Origin: a bacterium
Lineage (GTDB): Bacteria > Electryoneota > RPQS01
Reading direction: 5' to 3'
NCBI GenBank assembly: GCA_036504735.1
Contig: DASXUQ010000005.1
Coordinates: 217,377 to 281,376 of the forward strand
DNA length: 64,000 nucleotides
The position numbers and the translations under genes were made by a program. Below, one piece after another: positions 18,970 to 28,214 of this stretch. How positions within the stretch are numbered: the first letter of the stretch is position 1; every line of letters begins with the position of its first letter. The notes under the pieces were generated by a model, which was given only the letters and a program-made list of their open reading frames with translations, searched no databases and was not told the DNA's origin.

Positions 18970-19205
18970 GGAACCTCCACCCGGTAGGTCTCGATCACAG
19001 GATTCGCCAGCACGGTGCGTCCGATCTCATCAAGCAGTTGGCGCGCTTCGGCATCCGGCATATCGTCCAGTTCGAATTCGATCAATTTACCGATGTGGAC
19101 ATCCCGCACCTTGGACTGTCCCTGATGCTGCAAGTATTGGCAGACGGTCTGGCCCTGCGGATCCAGCACCCCCGGCTTATAGGTCACGTAGACTTTGGCT
19201 TTCAA
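18966..19205 (-). CDS. purS: Phosphoribosylformylglycinamidine synthase subunit PurS
   Basis: 79 aa, the normal length of PurS. It has the family start KAKVYVTYKPGVLDPQGQTV and the central GKLIEFELDD strand. PurS has no catalytic residues; it forms a dimer that links PurQ to PurL. Both ends overlap neighbours by four nucleotides: the start with the pssA stop and the stop with the purQ start. So purine and phospholipid genes are translationally coupled here. Confidence 0.94.
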   Translation of the reverse strand: MKAKVYVTYKPGVLDPQGQTVCQYLQHQGQSKVRDVHIGKLIEFELDDMPDAEARQLLDEIGRTVLANPVIETYRVEVP

Positions 19206-19975
19206 CGTTGTCCCCGATGATAAACGGTAACAGGTTCGGTGTTCTCTTCATCCAGTTCCTCGTCCTCTTCATCTTCCTTGACTTCGCGCACGAACAGCGC
19301 ACGCAGCGCGCCGGTAATGAGCGCAACCGAGACCACGGCGGCCAGGGACGGGAAGGTGTAACGCGGCGGATTGATCACGATGAACGCCACGGCGATCATC
19401 AGGAAGAGCATCTTCACAAGATTATAGCCCGGCTCGCGCAGCGTGAAGCGCGGCAATCCGGGGAGCGGCAAACGACTGACCATGAGCAGACTGGTGAGAA
19501 TCACCAGACCGGCCAGAATGTTGGTGTCGAGGATCTGTCCCCACGTCGAGTAACTCATGACCACGAAGGACGCGATCAGGCAGGCGTGGAGCGGGGAACT
19601 CAAGCCGATGAAGTCGTGCGCTTTGCCGTCGGCGGTCACGTTGAAGCGCGCCAGACGGATGGCGGCGGCCAGAACCGGGATAAAGGTCACAATCAGTCCG
19701 GGCATACTCAAATTGGAGAATGCAACCGTGTAGATCAGGCATGCAGGCGCGAAGCCGAAGGACATCATGTCGGCCAGCGAGTCGAATTGCAGGCCGAACT
19801 CGGAACCGCCACCGAAGAAGCGGGCGGCTTTGCCGTCAAATGCATCCAGCACGGCGGCAAAGACAATCAACCACGCCGCCAGTTGCGGATGGTTCTCCAT
19901 TGCCAGCAGAACGGACAAGAAGCCGCAAAACAAGTTGCCCGACGTCAGGATGTTAGCAGGCCATCGTCTCATCAT
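19202..19975 (-). CDS. pssA: CDP-diacylglycerol-serine O-phosphatidyltransferase
   Basis: 257 aa inner-membrane enzyme. Residues 47-70 hold the complete CDP-alcohol phosphatidyltransferase motif D-G-x2-A-R-x8-G-x3-D-x3-D (begins DGKAARFFGGG). About seven hydrophobic helices follow or precede it, and the C-terminus is a highly acidic Glu/Asp tail (VKEDEEDEELDEEN). The N-terminus NILTSGNLFCGFLSV is typical of the Bacillus-type PssA. It makes phosphatidylserine from CDP-diacylglycerol, which the overlapping upstream gene psd decarboxylates to phosphatidylethanolamine. cdsA at 37188-38000 supplies the CDP-diacylglycerol. Confidence 0.95.
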   Translation of the reverse strand: MMRRWPANILTSGNLFCGFLSVLLAMENHPQLAAWLIVFAAVLDAFDGKAARFFGGGSEFGLQFDSLADMMSFGFAPACLIYTVAFSNLSMPGLIVTFIPVLAAAIRLARFNVTADGKAHDFIGLSSPLHACLIASFVVMSYSTWGQILDTNILAGLVILTSLLMVSRLPLPGLPRFTLREPGYNLVKMLFLMIAVAFIVINPPRYTFPSLAAVVSVALITGALRALFVREVKEDEEDEELDEENTEPVTVYHRGQR

Positions 19976-20610
19976 TTATCCTCTGTTGGAAATTTCGCGA
20001 TCACAGATTCTCCCGCATGCACCACTTGTCCGGGCTGGGCTAACAGCTCAGCGGATGCGGGCAGATACACATCCATTCGCGAACCGAAATAGATCAAACC
20101 GAAGCGGTCGCCCGTTTTGACACGGTCGCCGCTCTTCAGACCGCAGGCGATTTTGCGCGCAATTGCGCCGGATACCTGCCGCCAGCCCACGGGTCCGTAG
20201 ACGGACTCCGCCTGGACCTCCACGCGGGCATTTCCCGAAGCGCGTTCCGAACCTGCGTGGAAGTACGAACCCGGAATATTGTTGACCACCTGCACCTGAC
20301 TCGAAAACGGCACACGGTTTACGTGCACGTTGAAGACGGACAGGAAGATCGCCACGTGCTTGCGACCATCGGGCAGCGACTCCACGGCAAGCACTTTGCC
20401 ATCGGCGGGGGACACGACAATGCCCTGCCCCTGCGGAGTGTGACGCACCGGATCGCGGAAGAACGCCAAAAGCACCAGGCCGAGAAACGCGAAGACGGCG
20501 GCCAGGGTGATGGCCAGAGTGCTGCGGGAGACTCCCACCCAAATCAGTGCGGCAACCGCAAGACCAAAGAACGGCGCGACAATAGGAAAAGCTTCAGGCG
20601 CAAATCGCAT
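19972..20610 (-). CDS. psd: Phosphatidylserine decarboxylase (short, archaeal/Psd-A type)
   Basis: 212 aa proenzyme. Two hydrophobic helices at the N-terminus (about 8-48) anchor it. The core has FFRDPVRHTPQG, SPADGKVL and FLSVFNVHVNRVP, and near the C-terminus the self-cleavage site YFGSRMDVYLP with Ser177, which would become the pyruvoyl cofactor. The short form uses FGS rather than the LGST of E. coli. It overlaps pssA by four nt, so phosphatidylethanolamine synthesis is encoded as a unit. A strong GGAGG ribosome-binding site precedes the ATG. Confidence 0.94.
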   Translation of the reverse strand: MRFAPEAFPIVAPFFGLAVAALIWVGVSRSTLAITLAAVFAFLGLVLLAFFRDPVRHTPQGQGIVVSPADGKVLAVESLPDGRKHVAIFLSVFNVHVNRVPFSSQVQVVNNIPGSYFHAGSERASGNARVEVQAESVYGPVGWRQVSGAIARKIACGLKSGDRVKTGDRFGLIYFGSRMDVYLPASAELLAQPGQVVHAGESVIAKFPTEDK

Positions 20611-20640
20611 CAGTAGCCTCCTGCGCGCACGACGGAAAAC

Positions 20641-21351
20641 TCATATGGCATGAATGAGACGTTCAAACAACTCCCGGTATGCTTTCTCGACGCCGCCAAG
20701 ATCCTGCAGGAACCGGTCCTTGTCGAGCTTCCGGTTTTTCTTCTTATCCCAGATCCGGCATGTATCCGGAGTGATTTCATCTCCAATGCAGAGATGGTCT
20801 CCCGAAACGCCGAATTCAAGAGAGAATTCCACCAGCAGCAGCCCGCGGCGGTCGAACAGTGATTTCAGAATCGCGTTGGCCTTGGAGGCCATGCGTGCCA
20901 TGGTGCGGATGTCATCCGTTTTGGCGTAGCCGAAGGCCTGGGCGTGGGTGTCGTTAATTTGCGGATTTCCCAGCCGCGGAGCCTTGAGAAAGAACTCCGT
21001 TACCGGCGAATCCAGTTGCTGCCCTTCGTCCAGTTGAAAACGTTGAGCCAGTTTTGCCGAAGCGACGTTATGCACCACGACCTCAATCGGGATCATCCGG
21101 AGCTTGCGCACCAGAAAATCGGCCCCCACGTTGGGCTCAACAAAATGGGTGGGCACATGCGAATTCTCGAGATACTGAAAAAGGAAACTCGAGATACCCG
21201 CGTTGATTTCGCCTTTGCCCGGAATGCGGCTCTTTTTGCTTCCGTTCTGGTCGAGGAAATCATCTTTGAACTCCATGACCAGCAGATTCTCGCGGTCTGT
21301 CGTGTAGAACCGCTTGGAGCTACCTTCGAAAAGCAATTCCCGTTTGTCCAA
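20641..21351 (-). CDS. purC: SAICAR synthase
   Basis: 236 aa, the usual size. It starts KRELLFEGSSKRFYTTD and has the GSKKSRIPGKGEINAGIS and VEVVVHNVASAKL-type elements of PurC, plus LLLVEFSLEFG and GDEITPDTCRIWD near the active site. It joins CAIR with aspartate in purine synthesis. The start codon is TTG at 21351, with AAGGGA six nt upstream; no ATG fits. It lies 25 nt after purB and 30 nt before psd. Confidence 0.95.
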   Translation of the reverse strand: MDKRELLFEGSSKRFYTTDRENLLVMEFKDDFLDQNGSKKSRIPGKGEINAGISSFLFQYLENSHVPTHFVEPNVGADFLVRKLRMIPIEVVVHNVASAKLAQRFQLDEGQQLDSPVTEFFLKAPRLGNPQINDTHAQAFGYAKTDDIRTMARMASKANAILKSLFDRRGLLLVEFSLEFGVSGDHLCIGDEITPDTCRIWDKKKNRKLDKDRFLQDLGGVEKAYRELFERLIHAI

Positions 21352-21376
21352 GGTCGTCCCTTATCTTTTGAGCCGG

Positions 21377-22681
21377 TTATTCGGCTTCAAGAATGCCAAG
21401 CCGGCGCAGGATTCGATCCGACATGTCGTAGCGCGGTTCCACACGCAGAAGGTCAGCAAGCTGCTCCCTGCTCAAAACCGCCGTCACTTCTTCGTCCTTC
21501 GCAAGTTCATCAAGGAAGGAACTGTCTCTCTCCAAAACAGCCTTCGCTGCCTGCTGCACATGAGCGTAGGCCGTCTCCCGCGTCCACCCTGCCTTGGTCA
21601 AGGCAAGCAGCACGCGTTCGGAAGCCAGCAGGCCGTGAGTCATATCCAGATTGCGGGCAATGCGCCGCGGATTTACATCCAAACCGTCCAGCACCCGGAT
21701 CAGCACATGCAGCATGTAATCCAACGCGATGCAGGCATCCGGGAAGATCACGCGCTCTGCGGACGAATGGGAAATATCGCGCTCGTGCCACAGGGCAACA
21801 TTCTCGAGACCTGTCAACGCATAGCCGCGGAGCAGCCGCGCCATGCCGCAAAGCCGCTCGCAGAGAATCGGGTTGCGCTTATGGGGCATTGCCGACGAGC
21901 CCTTCTGCTTCTTGCCGAACGGCTCGAAGGCTTCGGCCACTTCGGTGCGCTGCAGATGGCGGATTTCGGTGGCAATGCGCTCCACGGTGGTGCCGACCAG
22001 CGCCAGCAGCGACAGGAATTCAGCGTGCCGCTCGCGCGACACGACCTGCGTGGATATCGGCGCGACGCCGATGCCCAGCCGCTGCATCACATTCTCTTCC
22101 AATTCCGGGTCGGTGTGGCCATAGTTTCCTACCGCACCCGACAGCTTACCGACCAGCACGCGCTGCAAGGCCTGAATCATGCGCTCGTTGTGGCGGGCGA
22201 ATTCATCTTCCCACAGGGCGAACTTCAATCCGAAAACCGTCGGTTCCGCGTGAATGCCGTGGGTGCGACCGACGGTCGCCGTACGGCGGAATTCCAATGC
22301 CCGGCGGGACAGGATCACGCGCAACGCCGCCATGTCTTCAAGCAGCAGTTGCGACGCGTCCTTGATCTGCAACGCGAAGGCGGTGTCGACCACGTCCGAA
22401 GACGTGAGACCGACATGCACGAACCGGGAATCGGGTCCGACATAGCGGGCGATCACTGTCAAGAAAGCGATGACGTCGTGTTGGACTTCCGCTTCGACTT
22501 CCTGAATTTCCGCCGGCGTAAATTTGGCCGCCTGCAGGATCTGCCGGGCCGCGTCAGCGGGAATCTCGCCGCGTTCCACCCGGGCTTCCACCACGGCGGC
22601 TTCTACCTTCCACCAATTTTCATAGCGCGCCTGCTCGGTCCAAATCCGCGCCATGGGCTCGCGTGAATAGCGTTCGATCAT
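21377..22681 (-). CDS. purB: Adenylosuccinate lyase
   Basis: 434 aa. It shows the fumarase/aspartase superfamily regions: FVHVGLTSSDVVDTA, TVGRTHGIHAEPTVFG with the active-site His, and the signature GSSAMPHKRNPI with the mobile serine loop. PurB cleaves SAICAR and adenylosuccinate to release fumarate, so it acts in both IMP synthesis and AMP synthesis. It follows the HtrA-like gene with an ATGA overlap and precedes purC by 25 nt. The SAICAR made by PurC is thus its direct substrate. Confidence 0.97.
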   Translation of the reverse strand: MIERYSREPMARIWTEQARYENWWKVEAAVVEARVERGEIPADAARQILQAAKFTPAEIQEVEAEVQHDVIAFLTVIARYVGPDSRFVHVGLTSSDVVDTAFALQIKDASQLLLEDMAALRVILSRRALEFRRTATVGRTHGIHAEPTVFGLKFALWEDEFARHNERMIQALQRVLVGKLSGAVGNYGHTDPELEENVMQRLGIGVAPISTQVVSRERHAEFLSLLALVGTTVERIATEIRHLQRTEVAEAFEPFGKKQKGSSAMPHKRNPILCERLCGMARLLRGYALTGLENVALWHERDISHSSAERVIFPDACIALDYMLHVLIRVLDGLDVNPRRIARNLDMTHGLLASERVLLALTKAGWTRETAYAHVQQAAKAVLERDSSFLDELAKDEEVTAVLSREQLADLLRVEPRYDMSDRILRRLGILEAE

Positions 22682-23943
22682 CCGGCTCCCTGGCCTTCCT
22701 GTGGAAGGGCGACAAGCGTTAATGTAATGTCCATTGCCCGGCCTTTGCGGAAGATCTTCAGCGGCAGCTTATCCCCTACGCGCAAGTCGGCGCTCTTCAA
22801 AATTTCCTGCGCCCCCATCGCGGTCTCGATGGCCTTGCCGTTGATCTCCAGCAGAATATCCTCCACGTGAATACCCGCCTTGGCGGCTGGGCTGCCGGGA
22901 TCCACACTGGTTACGACGGCGCCGTGGTTGTTGGCTAATCCTTGCAGGCGGGCGTACGTCGGTGACAGATCCAGTGCGCGAATTCCGACCCAGAACTTGC
23001 GGTTGACTCCGCCCTTCAGAAGATCATCGATCGTGGCCGTGATGCGATTGGACGGGATCGCAAAGCCGATGCCGACCGAACCGCCTGACTGTGAAAAGAT
23101 CATCGTGTTCATACCGACAGCGACTCCATCGGCATTGAGCAACGGTCCGCCCGAATTGCCGGGGTTGATGGCAGCGTCGGTTTGGATCATATCGGTGTAA
23201 ACGCGTCCGTCGATCGCGCTCTGAAAATCGCGGTGCACGGCGGAAATGACACCGACCGAAACGGACGGTTGATCATTGATATCAAACAGACCGTACGGGT
23301 TTCCCAGTGCAATCGCCCATTCACCGACCAGCACATCCTGGCTGTCGCCCAGCGGAATGCACGGCAGATTCTTGGCGTCGATTTTCAACAGGGCCATATC
23401 CAGCAGCGGATCGGTGCCCACCACTTTGGCCGGATATTTGTTGCGCGTGGTGGTCGTAACAAACACCTGCGCGGCGTCGCGCACAACGTGTTCGTTGGTG
23501 ACGATGTAGCCATCCGGGCTGATAATAAACCCCGAGCCGAGGTTCTGCACCTTCTGTTTGATGGTCGGCGGCCACAGGCGCTCATCGAACATCATCCAGC
23601 CGAGGGGATCCACCGGCCTGTAGGGATTGCGCACTTCGCGAAGTTGTACAACGTTGATGCCGACCACTGCGCCCGAGGTATTGGCTACCGCGCGGGTAAT
23701 CGCATTGGAGCGGCTGCCGGACAGTTCGGCGGTCACATCGTGCGCCTTGGGATCATCGGTCGAAAACGTTTTGGGCGCGTCTGTCCCCGCGCCGGACGCG
23801 AGATGGGCACGTGCCACTTGAGAACCCGTAGCGAACCCCCGCAGCACGTCAATCTCCTGCTCAAGCTGCTGATTGCGGTGGAACTGGTAAAAGAACAGTC
23901 CTCCGAAAATCAGGCCGATTGCAAAGAAATTAAGTACTTTCAT
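22678..23943 (-). CDS. Membrane-anchored HtrA/DegP-like serine protease with one PDZ domain
   Basis: 421 aa from the ATG at 23943. The N-terminus is an uncleaved transmembrane anchor (LNFFAIGLIFGGLFFYQF), then a low-complexity linker of about 80 residues. The trypsin-like domain has the full triad: His152 (VTNEHVV), Asp182 (LLDMALLKI) and Ser264 (GNSGGPL). One PDZ domain (about 325-410; GIHVEDILLEINGKAI) follows. The layout is that of DegS rather than DegP, which has two PDZ domains and a cleaved signal. It probably works in the periplasm in stress sensing or quality control. The ATG shares one base with the truA stop; the gene overlaps purB at its other end. Confidence 0.92.
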   Translation of the reverse strand: MKVLNFFAIGLIFGGLFFYQFHRNQQLEQEIDVLRGFATGSQVARAHLASGAGTDAPKTFSTDDPKAHDVTAELSGSRSNAITRAVANTSGAVVGINVVQLREVRNPYRPVDPLGWMMFDERLWPPTIKQKVQNLGSGFIISPDGYIVTNEHVVRDAAQVFVTTTTRNKYPAKVVGTDPLLDMALLKIDAKNLPCIPLGDSQDVLVGEWAIALGNPYGLFDINDQPSVSVGVISAVHRDFQSAIDGRVYTDMIQTDAAINPGNSGGPLLNADGVAVGMNTMIFSQSGGSVGIGFAIPSNRITATIDDLLKGGVNRKFWVGIRALDLSPTYARLQGLANNHGAVVTSVDPGSPAAKAGIHVEDILLEINGKAIETAMGAQEILKSADLRVGDKLPLKIFRKGRAMDITLTLVALPQEGQGAG

Positions 23944-24767
23944 CACCACGTGTCAGAATCCTCATTCCTTGGCTGGCTATGTTCCCGCCAGGGTTCGTAA
24001 CCTACTTTGATCAGTGTCAGGCCTGCCGCTGGCGCTTTCGGTCCGGCTTGCCGGACATCTTCCGCCGCCATAATTTGCTTCAGTCGTTCGATTTCAGTCT
24101 TTCCACGGCCTATGTTGACAAAGGTTCCAACAAGCAGCCTGACCATGCCGTGCAAAAACCGGTTCGCCTCAACGCGGAATTCAAGGAAGGGATCAGCGGC
24201 GATCCATTCCGCGCGGTAGACGGTGGAGAGGTAGTGAACCTCTTTGGGATTGAAATGGGCAAAGGCCCGGAATCGGTGACTGCCCAGAATGAGTTGCGCG
24301 GCTTCATGCATTGGACGGTGGTCCAGGGTATTGGGACACGTCCAGCAGTAAGAACGGCCAATGGCAATCGGTCTGCGAGCAATGCGGTAGCGATATCCGC
24401 GCCACTGTGCGCTAAAGCGCGCATGAAAGTCGGATTCTGCCAGTTGAACATTCCGCACGCGAACATCCGGGGGAAGCAGGGCGTTCATGGCCCGGAAGAC
24501 GACTGGCGGCTCACGGTAGCTGTCCACCCGAAAATGAGCGACTTGCCCAGTGGCATGAACTCCAGCGTCCGTTCGCCCGGCCCCGATGACAGGAACCTCT
24601 TCGCCGAATAGCTCTATTACAGCCTTCTGAAGGCAATCCTGAACGGTTCTCTCGCGCGGCTGGAACTGCCATCCGGCGAAGTCCGTGCCGTCATATTCCA
24701 CATCGAAGCGATATGTATATTGTCGATGCAGATCGGAATCGATGGGAGCGCTCAGGTTCAGGTCCAT
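23943..24767 (-). CDS. truA: tRNA pseudouridine(38-40) synthase
   Basis: 274 aa from the ATG at 24767, which lies just inside ecfT; a GTG 15 nt upstream is an alternative. It has the TruA start YRFDVEYDGTDFAGWQFQP and the catalytic loop GAGRTDAGVHATGQ with Asp67. Further family elements are RGYRYRI and NRFLHGMVRLLVGT. It converts uridines 38-40 of the anticodon stem to pseudouridine. The same ecfT-truA order is known from Firmicutes, where both sit in one operon. The stop shares a base with the htrA-like start. Confidence 0.95.
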   Translation of the reverse strand: MDLNLSAPIDSDLHRQYTYRFDVEYDGTDFAGWQFQPRERTVQDCLQKAVIELFGEEVPVIGAGRTDAGVHATGQVAHFRVDSYREPPVVFRAMNALLPPDVRVRNVQLAESDFHARFSAQWRGYRYRIARRPIAIGRSYCWTCPNTLDHRPMHEAAQLILGSHRFRAFAHFNPKEVHYLSTVYRAEWIAADPFLEFRVEANRFLHGMVRLLVGTFVNIGRGKTEIERLKQIMAAEDVRQAGPKAPAAGLTLIKVGYEPWREHSQPRNEDSDTW

Positions 24768-25516
24768 AAGGTCAGAACACACCCTATAGCGAACAGAAAG
24801 GTGGCAACCCCTTCATACGGCGACACTTCGGAAGCATTCATGGAGGTGCGTTTCGCCGCCGGATCAAAACCTCGGGCTTCCAGGGCCAGGGACACCTGAT
24901 CCGCGCGCCGGAAGGCATTGAGCATCAGCGGGAAAAGCAGCTTTCGATTTCGCGTCAACTTGTCCCAAATTGTCTTGTCTGCTGGTTCTCCGCGTGCTGC
25001 TAAGGCAAGGTTCAGCCGTTGATATTCCTGTTCGAGGAACGGCACAAACTGCAGGGCCAAGCTTATGGTCAATTCGAGATGCGCCGCCTTTGCCCGCCAG
25101 AATGGCAGTTTAGCAGCCAATCGCGCCAACTCCCGGCTATACTGTTGGGGGGTGTACGCATTTAGCAGCGCAATTCCCAGCGCGAGGATCACCACAAGGC
25201 GAGTCGTGAAGAATCCGGCAGTGGCAAGCCCCGACGCATTAAGATCAATTCTTGGCCAGAAGCTGAAAGCTGCGGATGGATGGCTGCTTAGCGCTGCGTG
25301 CAGCAGGAAGGTCAGCAGCAGGAACGGCCACAGCTTTAGCGTCTTCCGTCCGACCACAGTTAGCGGGACGCGCCCCGCCAGCATCATACACAAACACAAT
25401 ACTATCAGTAAGATAAATGGAAGTAAGCGATTGACAAAGATCAACGTTCCCATCAGGACCAGCGAAGCAAAAAGCAGGCTAACGGGATGGGGACGGAAAG
25501 GCGCGCCCGACTCCAA
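24758..25516 (-). CDS. ecfT: Energy-coupling factor transporter transmembrane protein EcfT
   Basis: 252 aa. It has five to six hydrophobic helices and the two Ala-Arg-Gly coupling motifs of EcfT (LALAARGE and LALEARGFD). It would join an EcfA ATPase pair to substrate-binding S components in a group II ECF importer. No EcfA gene is in the window. One S component is encoded far away at 61878-62435 under a cobalamin riboswitch. The start is TTG at 25516 with GAGG five nt upstream; a promoter lies at 25547-25575. The last base pairs overlap truA. Confidence 0.9.
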   Translation of the reverse strand: MESGAPFRPHPVSLLFASLVLMGTLIFVNRLLPFILLIVLCLCMMLAGRVPLTVVGRKTLKLWPFLLLTFLLHAALSSHPSAAFSFWPRIDLNASGLATAGFFTTRLVVILALGIALLNAYTPQQYSRELARLAAKLPFWRAKAAHLELTISLALQFVPFLEQEYQRLNLALAARGEPADKTIWDKLTRNRKLLFPLMLNAFRRADQVSLALEARGFDPAAKRTSMNASEVSPYEGVATFLFAIGCVLTLWT

Positions 25517-25546
25517 AAGTACCTCTTTATCTGCGTGAAACTATCA

Positions 25547-25575
25547 AACATACAAAGAATTGCAGCCAAAATCAA
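25547..25575 (-). promoter_or_regulatory. Sigma-70-type promoter before ecfT
   Basis: Minus-strand TTGATT (25575-25570), 17-nt spacer and TATGTT (25552-25547). Predicted start near 25540, 24 nt before the ecfT TTG codon. It is the likely main start of the long ecfT-truA-htrA-pur-psd gene run. Confidence 0.55.
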
Positions 25576-25605
25576 GCGGCTCTTTCTGCCCATCTCCGAA
25601 GCGAA

Positions 25606-25635
25606 ATCGCCCCGGGAAGAGCTTCCCGGGGCGAT
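25606..25635 (-). terminator. Perfect 14-bp inverted repeat after ndk
   Basis: 25606-25619 is the exact reverse complement of 25622-25635, with two bases between. It lies in the 144-nt gap between ndk and ecfT. Read on the minus strand the stem is followed by ATTTCGCTT, a poor T-run. It is probably a terminator of the succinate-thiokinase/ndk unit, though the weak T-run leaves room for another role. Confidence 0.55.
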
Positions 25636-25660
25636 CCCAAAAATCAACGGAAAAAATCGC

Positions 25661-26059
25661 TTATGCGAAGAAGAAATTGGTCTCGATTTCACCGTTCTCC
25701 GGAGAGTCCGAACCGTGCACCGCATTGCTTTCGATGTTCGTGCCGTACAGCTTGCGGATCGTCCCGGGATCAGCCTTCTCAGGATTGGTTGCACCAATCA
25801 CCTTACGCCAGTGATCCACGGCGCCTTCACGCTCAAGACGGCCAACCACAACGGGACCACTGGTCATGTAGGCCACTAAGCCGGAGAAGAACGGACGCTC
25901 TTTGTGGACGGCATAGAAGGCTTCCGCCTGCTCCTTTGTCAGGTGCAGATAGCGAAGACCGGTCACGTTGAAGCCTTCCTTCTCCACACGGGCGACGATG
26001 TCCCCGATGTGTTTCGCCCGCACAGCGTCGGGCTTAATGATCATCAGCGTTTTTTCCAT
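25661..26059 (-). CDS. ndk: Nucleoside diphosphate kinase
   Basis: 132 aa. The start KTLMIIKPDAVRAKHIG is typical, and the phospho-histidine His115 lies in SNAVHGSDSPE. It moves the gamma phosphate between nucleoside triphosphates and diphosphates. It directly follows sucD, sharing the base at 26059. This pairing is sensible because Ndk can interconvert the GTP or ATP made by succinyl-CoA synthetase. The C-terminal FFF is a slight oddity with no clear meaning. Confidence 0.96.
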   Translation of the reverse strand: MEKTLMIIKPDAVRAKHIGDIVARVEKEGFNVTGLRYLHLTKEQAEAFYAVHKERPFFSGLVAYMTSGPVVVGRLEREGAVDHWRKVIGATNPEKADPGTIRKLYGTNIESNAVHGSDSPENGEIETNFFFA

Positions 26060-26934
26060 TAACGTCCCATTGCCTTTACCATCTGCGCACCGATGTCGCC
26101 GGGCGAATCCGCCACGAAAATGCCGGCTTCACGCAGTGCTTTCACCTTCTCCGAAGCCGTGCCTTTGCCACCGGCGATAATGGCACCGGCGTGGCCCATG
26201 CGACGTCCCGGAGGAGCCGTCATGCCCGCGATGAACGCGGCGACGGGCTTCTTGAATTCTTTCTGAATGTACTCGGCCGCTTCTTCTTCCGCGCTGCCGC
26301 CGATCTCGCCGATCATGACCACCGAATCGGTGTCCGGATCGTCTTTGAAGAGCTTCAGTGCGTCGAGGAAGCTGGTACCGTTGACCGGATCACCGCCGAT
26401 GCCGACGCAAGTGGACTGGCCGATGCCGCGATCCGAAAGCTGCTTCATAGCTTCATAGGTGAGCGTGCCGGAGCGGCTGATAACACCGCACTTGCCGGTC
26501 TTGGCGATCATGGTGGGCATGATACCCATTTTGCCAATGCCGGGAGACAGCACGCCGGGGCAGTTCGGGCCGACCATGCGGGAATTGGAATTGCGCAAGA
26601 AATGCTTGACGCGCACCATGTCCTTCACCGGAATGCCTTCGGTGATGGTGACGATAAAGCCGATGCCGGCGTCGATCGATTCGAGGATGGCGTCGGCGCA
26701 ATATGCCGGGGGAACGAAGATCACCGAAGCATTGGCGCCGGTCTCTTTGACTGCCTGCGCTACGGTGTTGAATACGGGAAGTTTGCCTTCCCACGTCTGC
26801 CCGCCCTTGCCGGGCGTGACACCACCGACAACCTTGGTGTTGTAGTCCAACATCTGGGTTGTGTGGAAGGTGCCTTCCGTGCCCGTGATGCCGACCACGA
26901 GGACGCGGGTTTTGTCTGTCAAAAGTATGGCCAT
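26059..26934 (-). CDS. sucD: Succinate-CoA ligase subunit alpha
   Basis: 291 aa. The N-terminal CoA-binding Rossmann fold is visible ([28 protein letters not shown]). The mid part has [14 protein letters not shown]. The phosphorylated His lies in [20 protein letters not shown]. With SucC it forms ATP or GTP from succinyl-CoA in the citric acid cycle. sucC is 62 nt upstream and ndk directly downstream. GGAG precedes the start. Confidence 0.97.
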   Translation of the reverse strand: MAILLTDKTRVLVVGITGTEGTFHTTQMLDYNTKVVGGVTPGKGGQTWEGKLPVFNTVAQAVKETGANASVIFVPPAYCADAILESIDAGIGFIVTITEGIPVKDMVRVKHFLRNSNSRMVGPNCPGVLSPGIGKMGIMPTMIAKTGKCGVISRSGTLTYEAMKQLSDRGIGQSTCVGIGGDPVNGTSFLDALKLFKDDPDTDSVVMIGEIGGSAEEEAAEYIQKEFKKPVAAFIAGMTAPPGRRMGHAGAIIAGGKGTASEKVKALREAGIFVADSPGDIGAQMVKAMGR

Positions 26935-26996
26935 TTACGGCTCCAATCCGAAAGGATGAATTTACAGTTGTATGTTGTGACTCAAGCCCGCGATGC

Positions 26997-28160
26997 TTAC
27001 GCCTGCGCGGCCTTCACCGCCTTCTGAGCGGCATCTGTCAAGTCTTTCGCCACGATAAACGCGACGCCGGATTCGGCCAGCATCTTGGCGGCGATGTCGG
27101 CGTTGGTGCCTTCGAGACGGACGACGACGGGCACCTTCACCTTCGTCTTCTTCACGGCTTCAATCACGCCGCCCGCGACGCGGTCGCAACGGACGATACC
27201 GCCGAAGATGTTGATGAGAATCGCCTTGACGTTCTTGTCCGAGAGAATAATTTCAAAGCCCTTGGACACGGTCTCCGTGTTGGCGGTGCCGCCAACATCG
27301 AGGAAGTTAGCCGGCGTGCCGCCGAAGAGCTTGATGATGTCCATCGTGCCCATCGCCAAACCGGCGCCGTTGACCATGCAGCCGACCTGGCCGTCGAGCT
27401 TGATGTAGTTCAGATTGAACTTGGAGGCTTCGACTTCCGCCGGATCTTCTTCGGACAGATCGCGCATCGCGAGGATATCGGGATGACGGTCGAGGGCGTT
27501 GTCATCGAGATTAACCTTGGCATCGAGGGCGATCACCTTGCCGTCACCGGTAACGACGAGCGGATTGATCTCGAGCAGGCTGGCATCTACGGCTTCATAC
27601 GCCTTGTAAAGCGTGGTGAAGGTCTTGACACCGTTCTTGAATGCATCGCCGGTCAGACCCAGAGCGAACGCCAGACGGCGCGCGTGATAGGGCTGAAAAC
27701 CGGTAGCGGGATGAATGTAAACCTTGACGATCTTTTCGGGAGTCTCGGCGGCGACCTTCTCGATCTCCATGCCACCTTCGGTCGAGACCATGAACACATT
27801 CTGCGACACGGCACGGTCGAGCAGAATGCCCGCGTACAGTTCGCGCTTGATGTCCATGCCTTCTTCAATCAGCAGACGCTGAACCTTCTTCCCTTCCGGG
27901 CCGGTCTGATGCGTGATGAGTTGCATGCCAAGAATCTGGCCGGCGTACATGCGGACTTCTTCCTCACTCTTCGCGAGTTTGACGCCGCCGCCCTTGCCAC
28001 GGCCGCCGGCGTGAATCTGCGCCTTGACTACGACCGGATATTTGCCCAGACCCTTTGCGATCTCCACCGCTTCGTCCACCGAGAATGCCACGCGGCCGCG
28101 CGGCACGGGAACGTCATAGCGGGCAAGAATCTCTTTACCTTGATGTTCGTGAATTTTCAT
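26997..28160 (-). CDS. sucC: Succinate-CoA ligase (ADP-forming) subunit beta
   Basis: 387 aa, the normal length. The ATP-grasp domain starts [19 protein letters not shown] and has [19 protein letters not shown]; the ligase domain has [19 protein letters not shown] and [10 protein letters not shown]. It binds the nucleotide and succinate, and pairs with SucD encoded next. It lies 54 nt downstream of the carbamate kinase gene, with GGAG before the ATG. So the two may be read from the promoter at 29239-29267. Confidence 0.97.
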   Translation of the reverse strand: MKIHEHQGKEILARYDVPVPRGRVAFSVDEAVEIAKGLGKYPVVVKAQIHAGGRGKGGGVKLAKSEEEVRMYAGQILGMQLITHQTGPEGKKVQRLLIEEGMDIKRELYAGILLDRAVSQNVFMVSTEGGMEIEKVAAETPEKIVKVYIHPATGFQPYHARRLAFALGLTGDAFKNGVKTFTTLYKAYEAVDASLLEINPLVVTGDGKVIALDAKVNLDDNALDRHPDILAMRDLSEEDPAEVEASKFNLNYIKLDGQVGCMVNGAGLAMGTMDIIKLFGGTPANFLDVGGTANTETVSKGFEIILSDKNVKAILINIFGGIVRCDRVAGGVIEAVKKTKVKVPVVVRLEGTNADIAAKMLAESGVAFIVAKDLTDAAQKAVKAAQA

Positions 28161-28214
28161 TTTGGCTCCACGCCTTTAGCAGGGAAATGCACGCACGCGC
28201 CCGGTTTCATAGAA

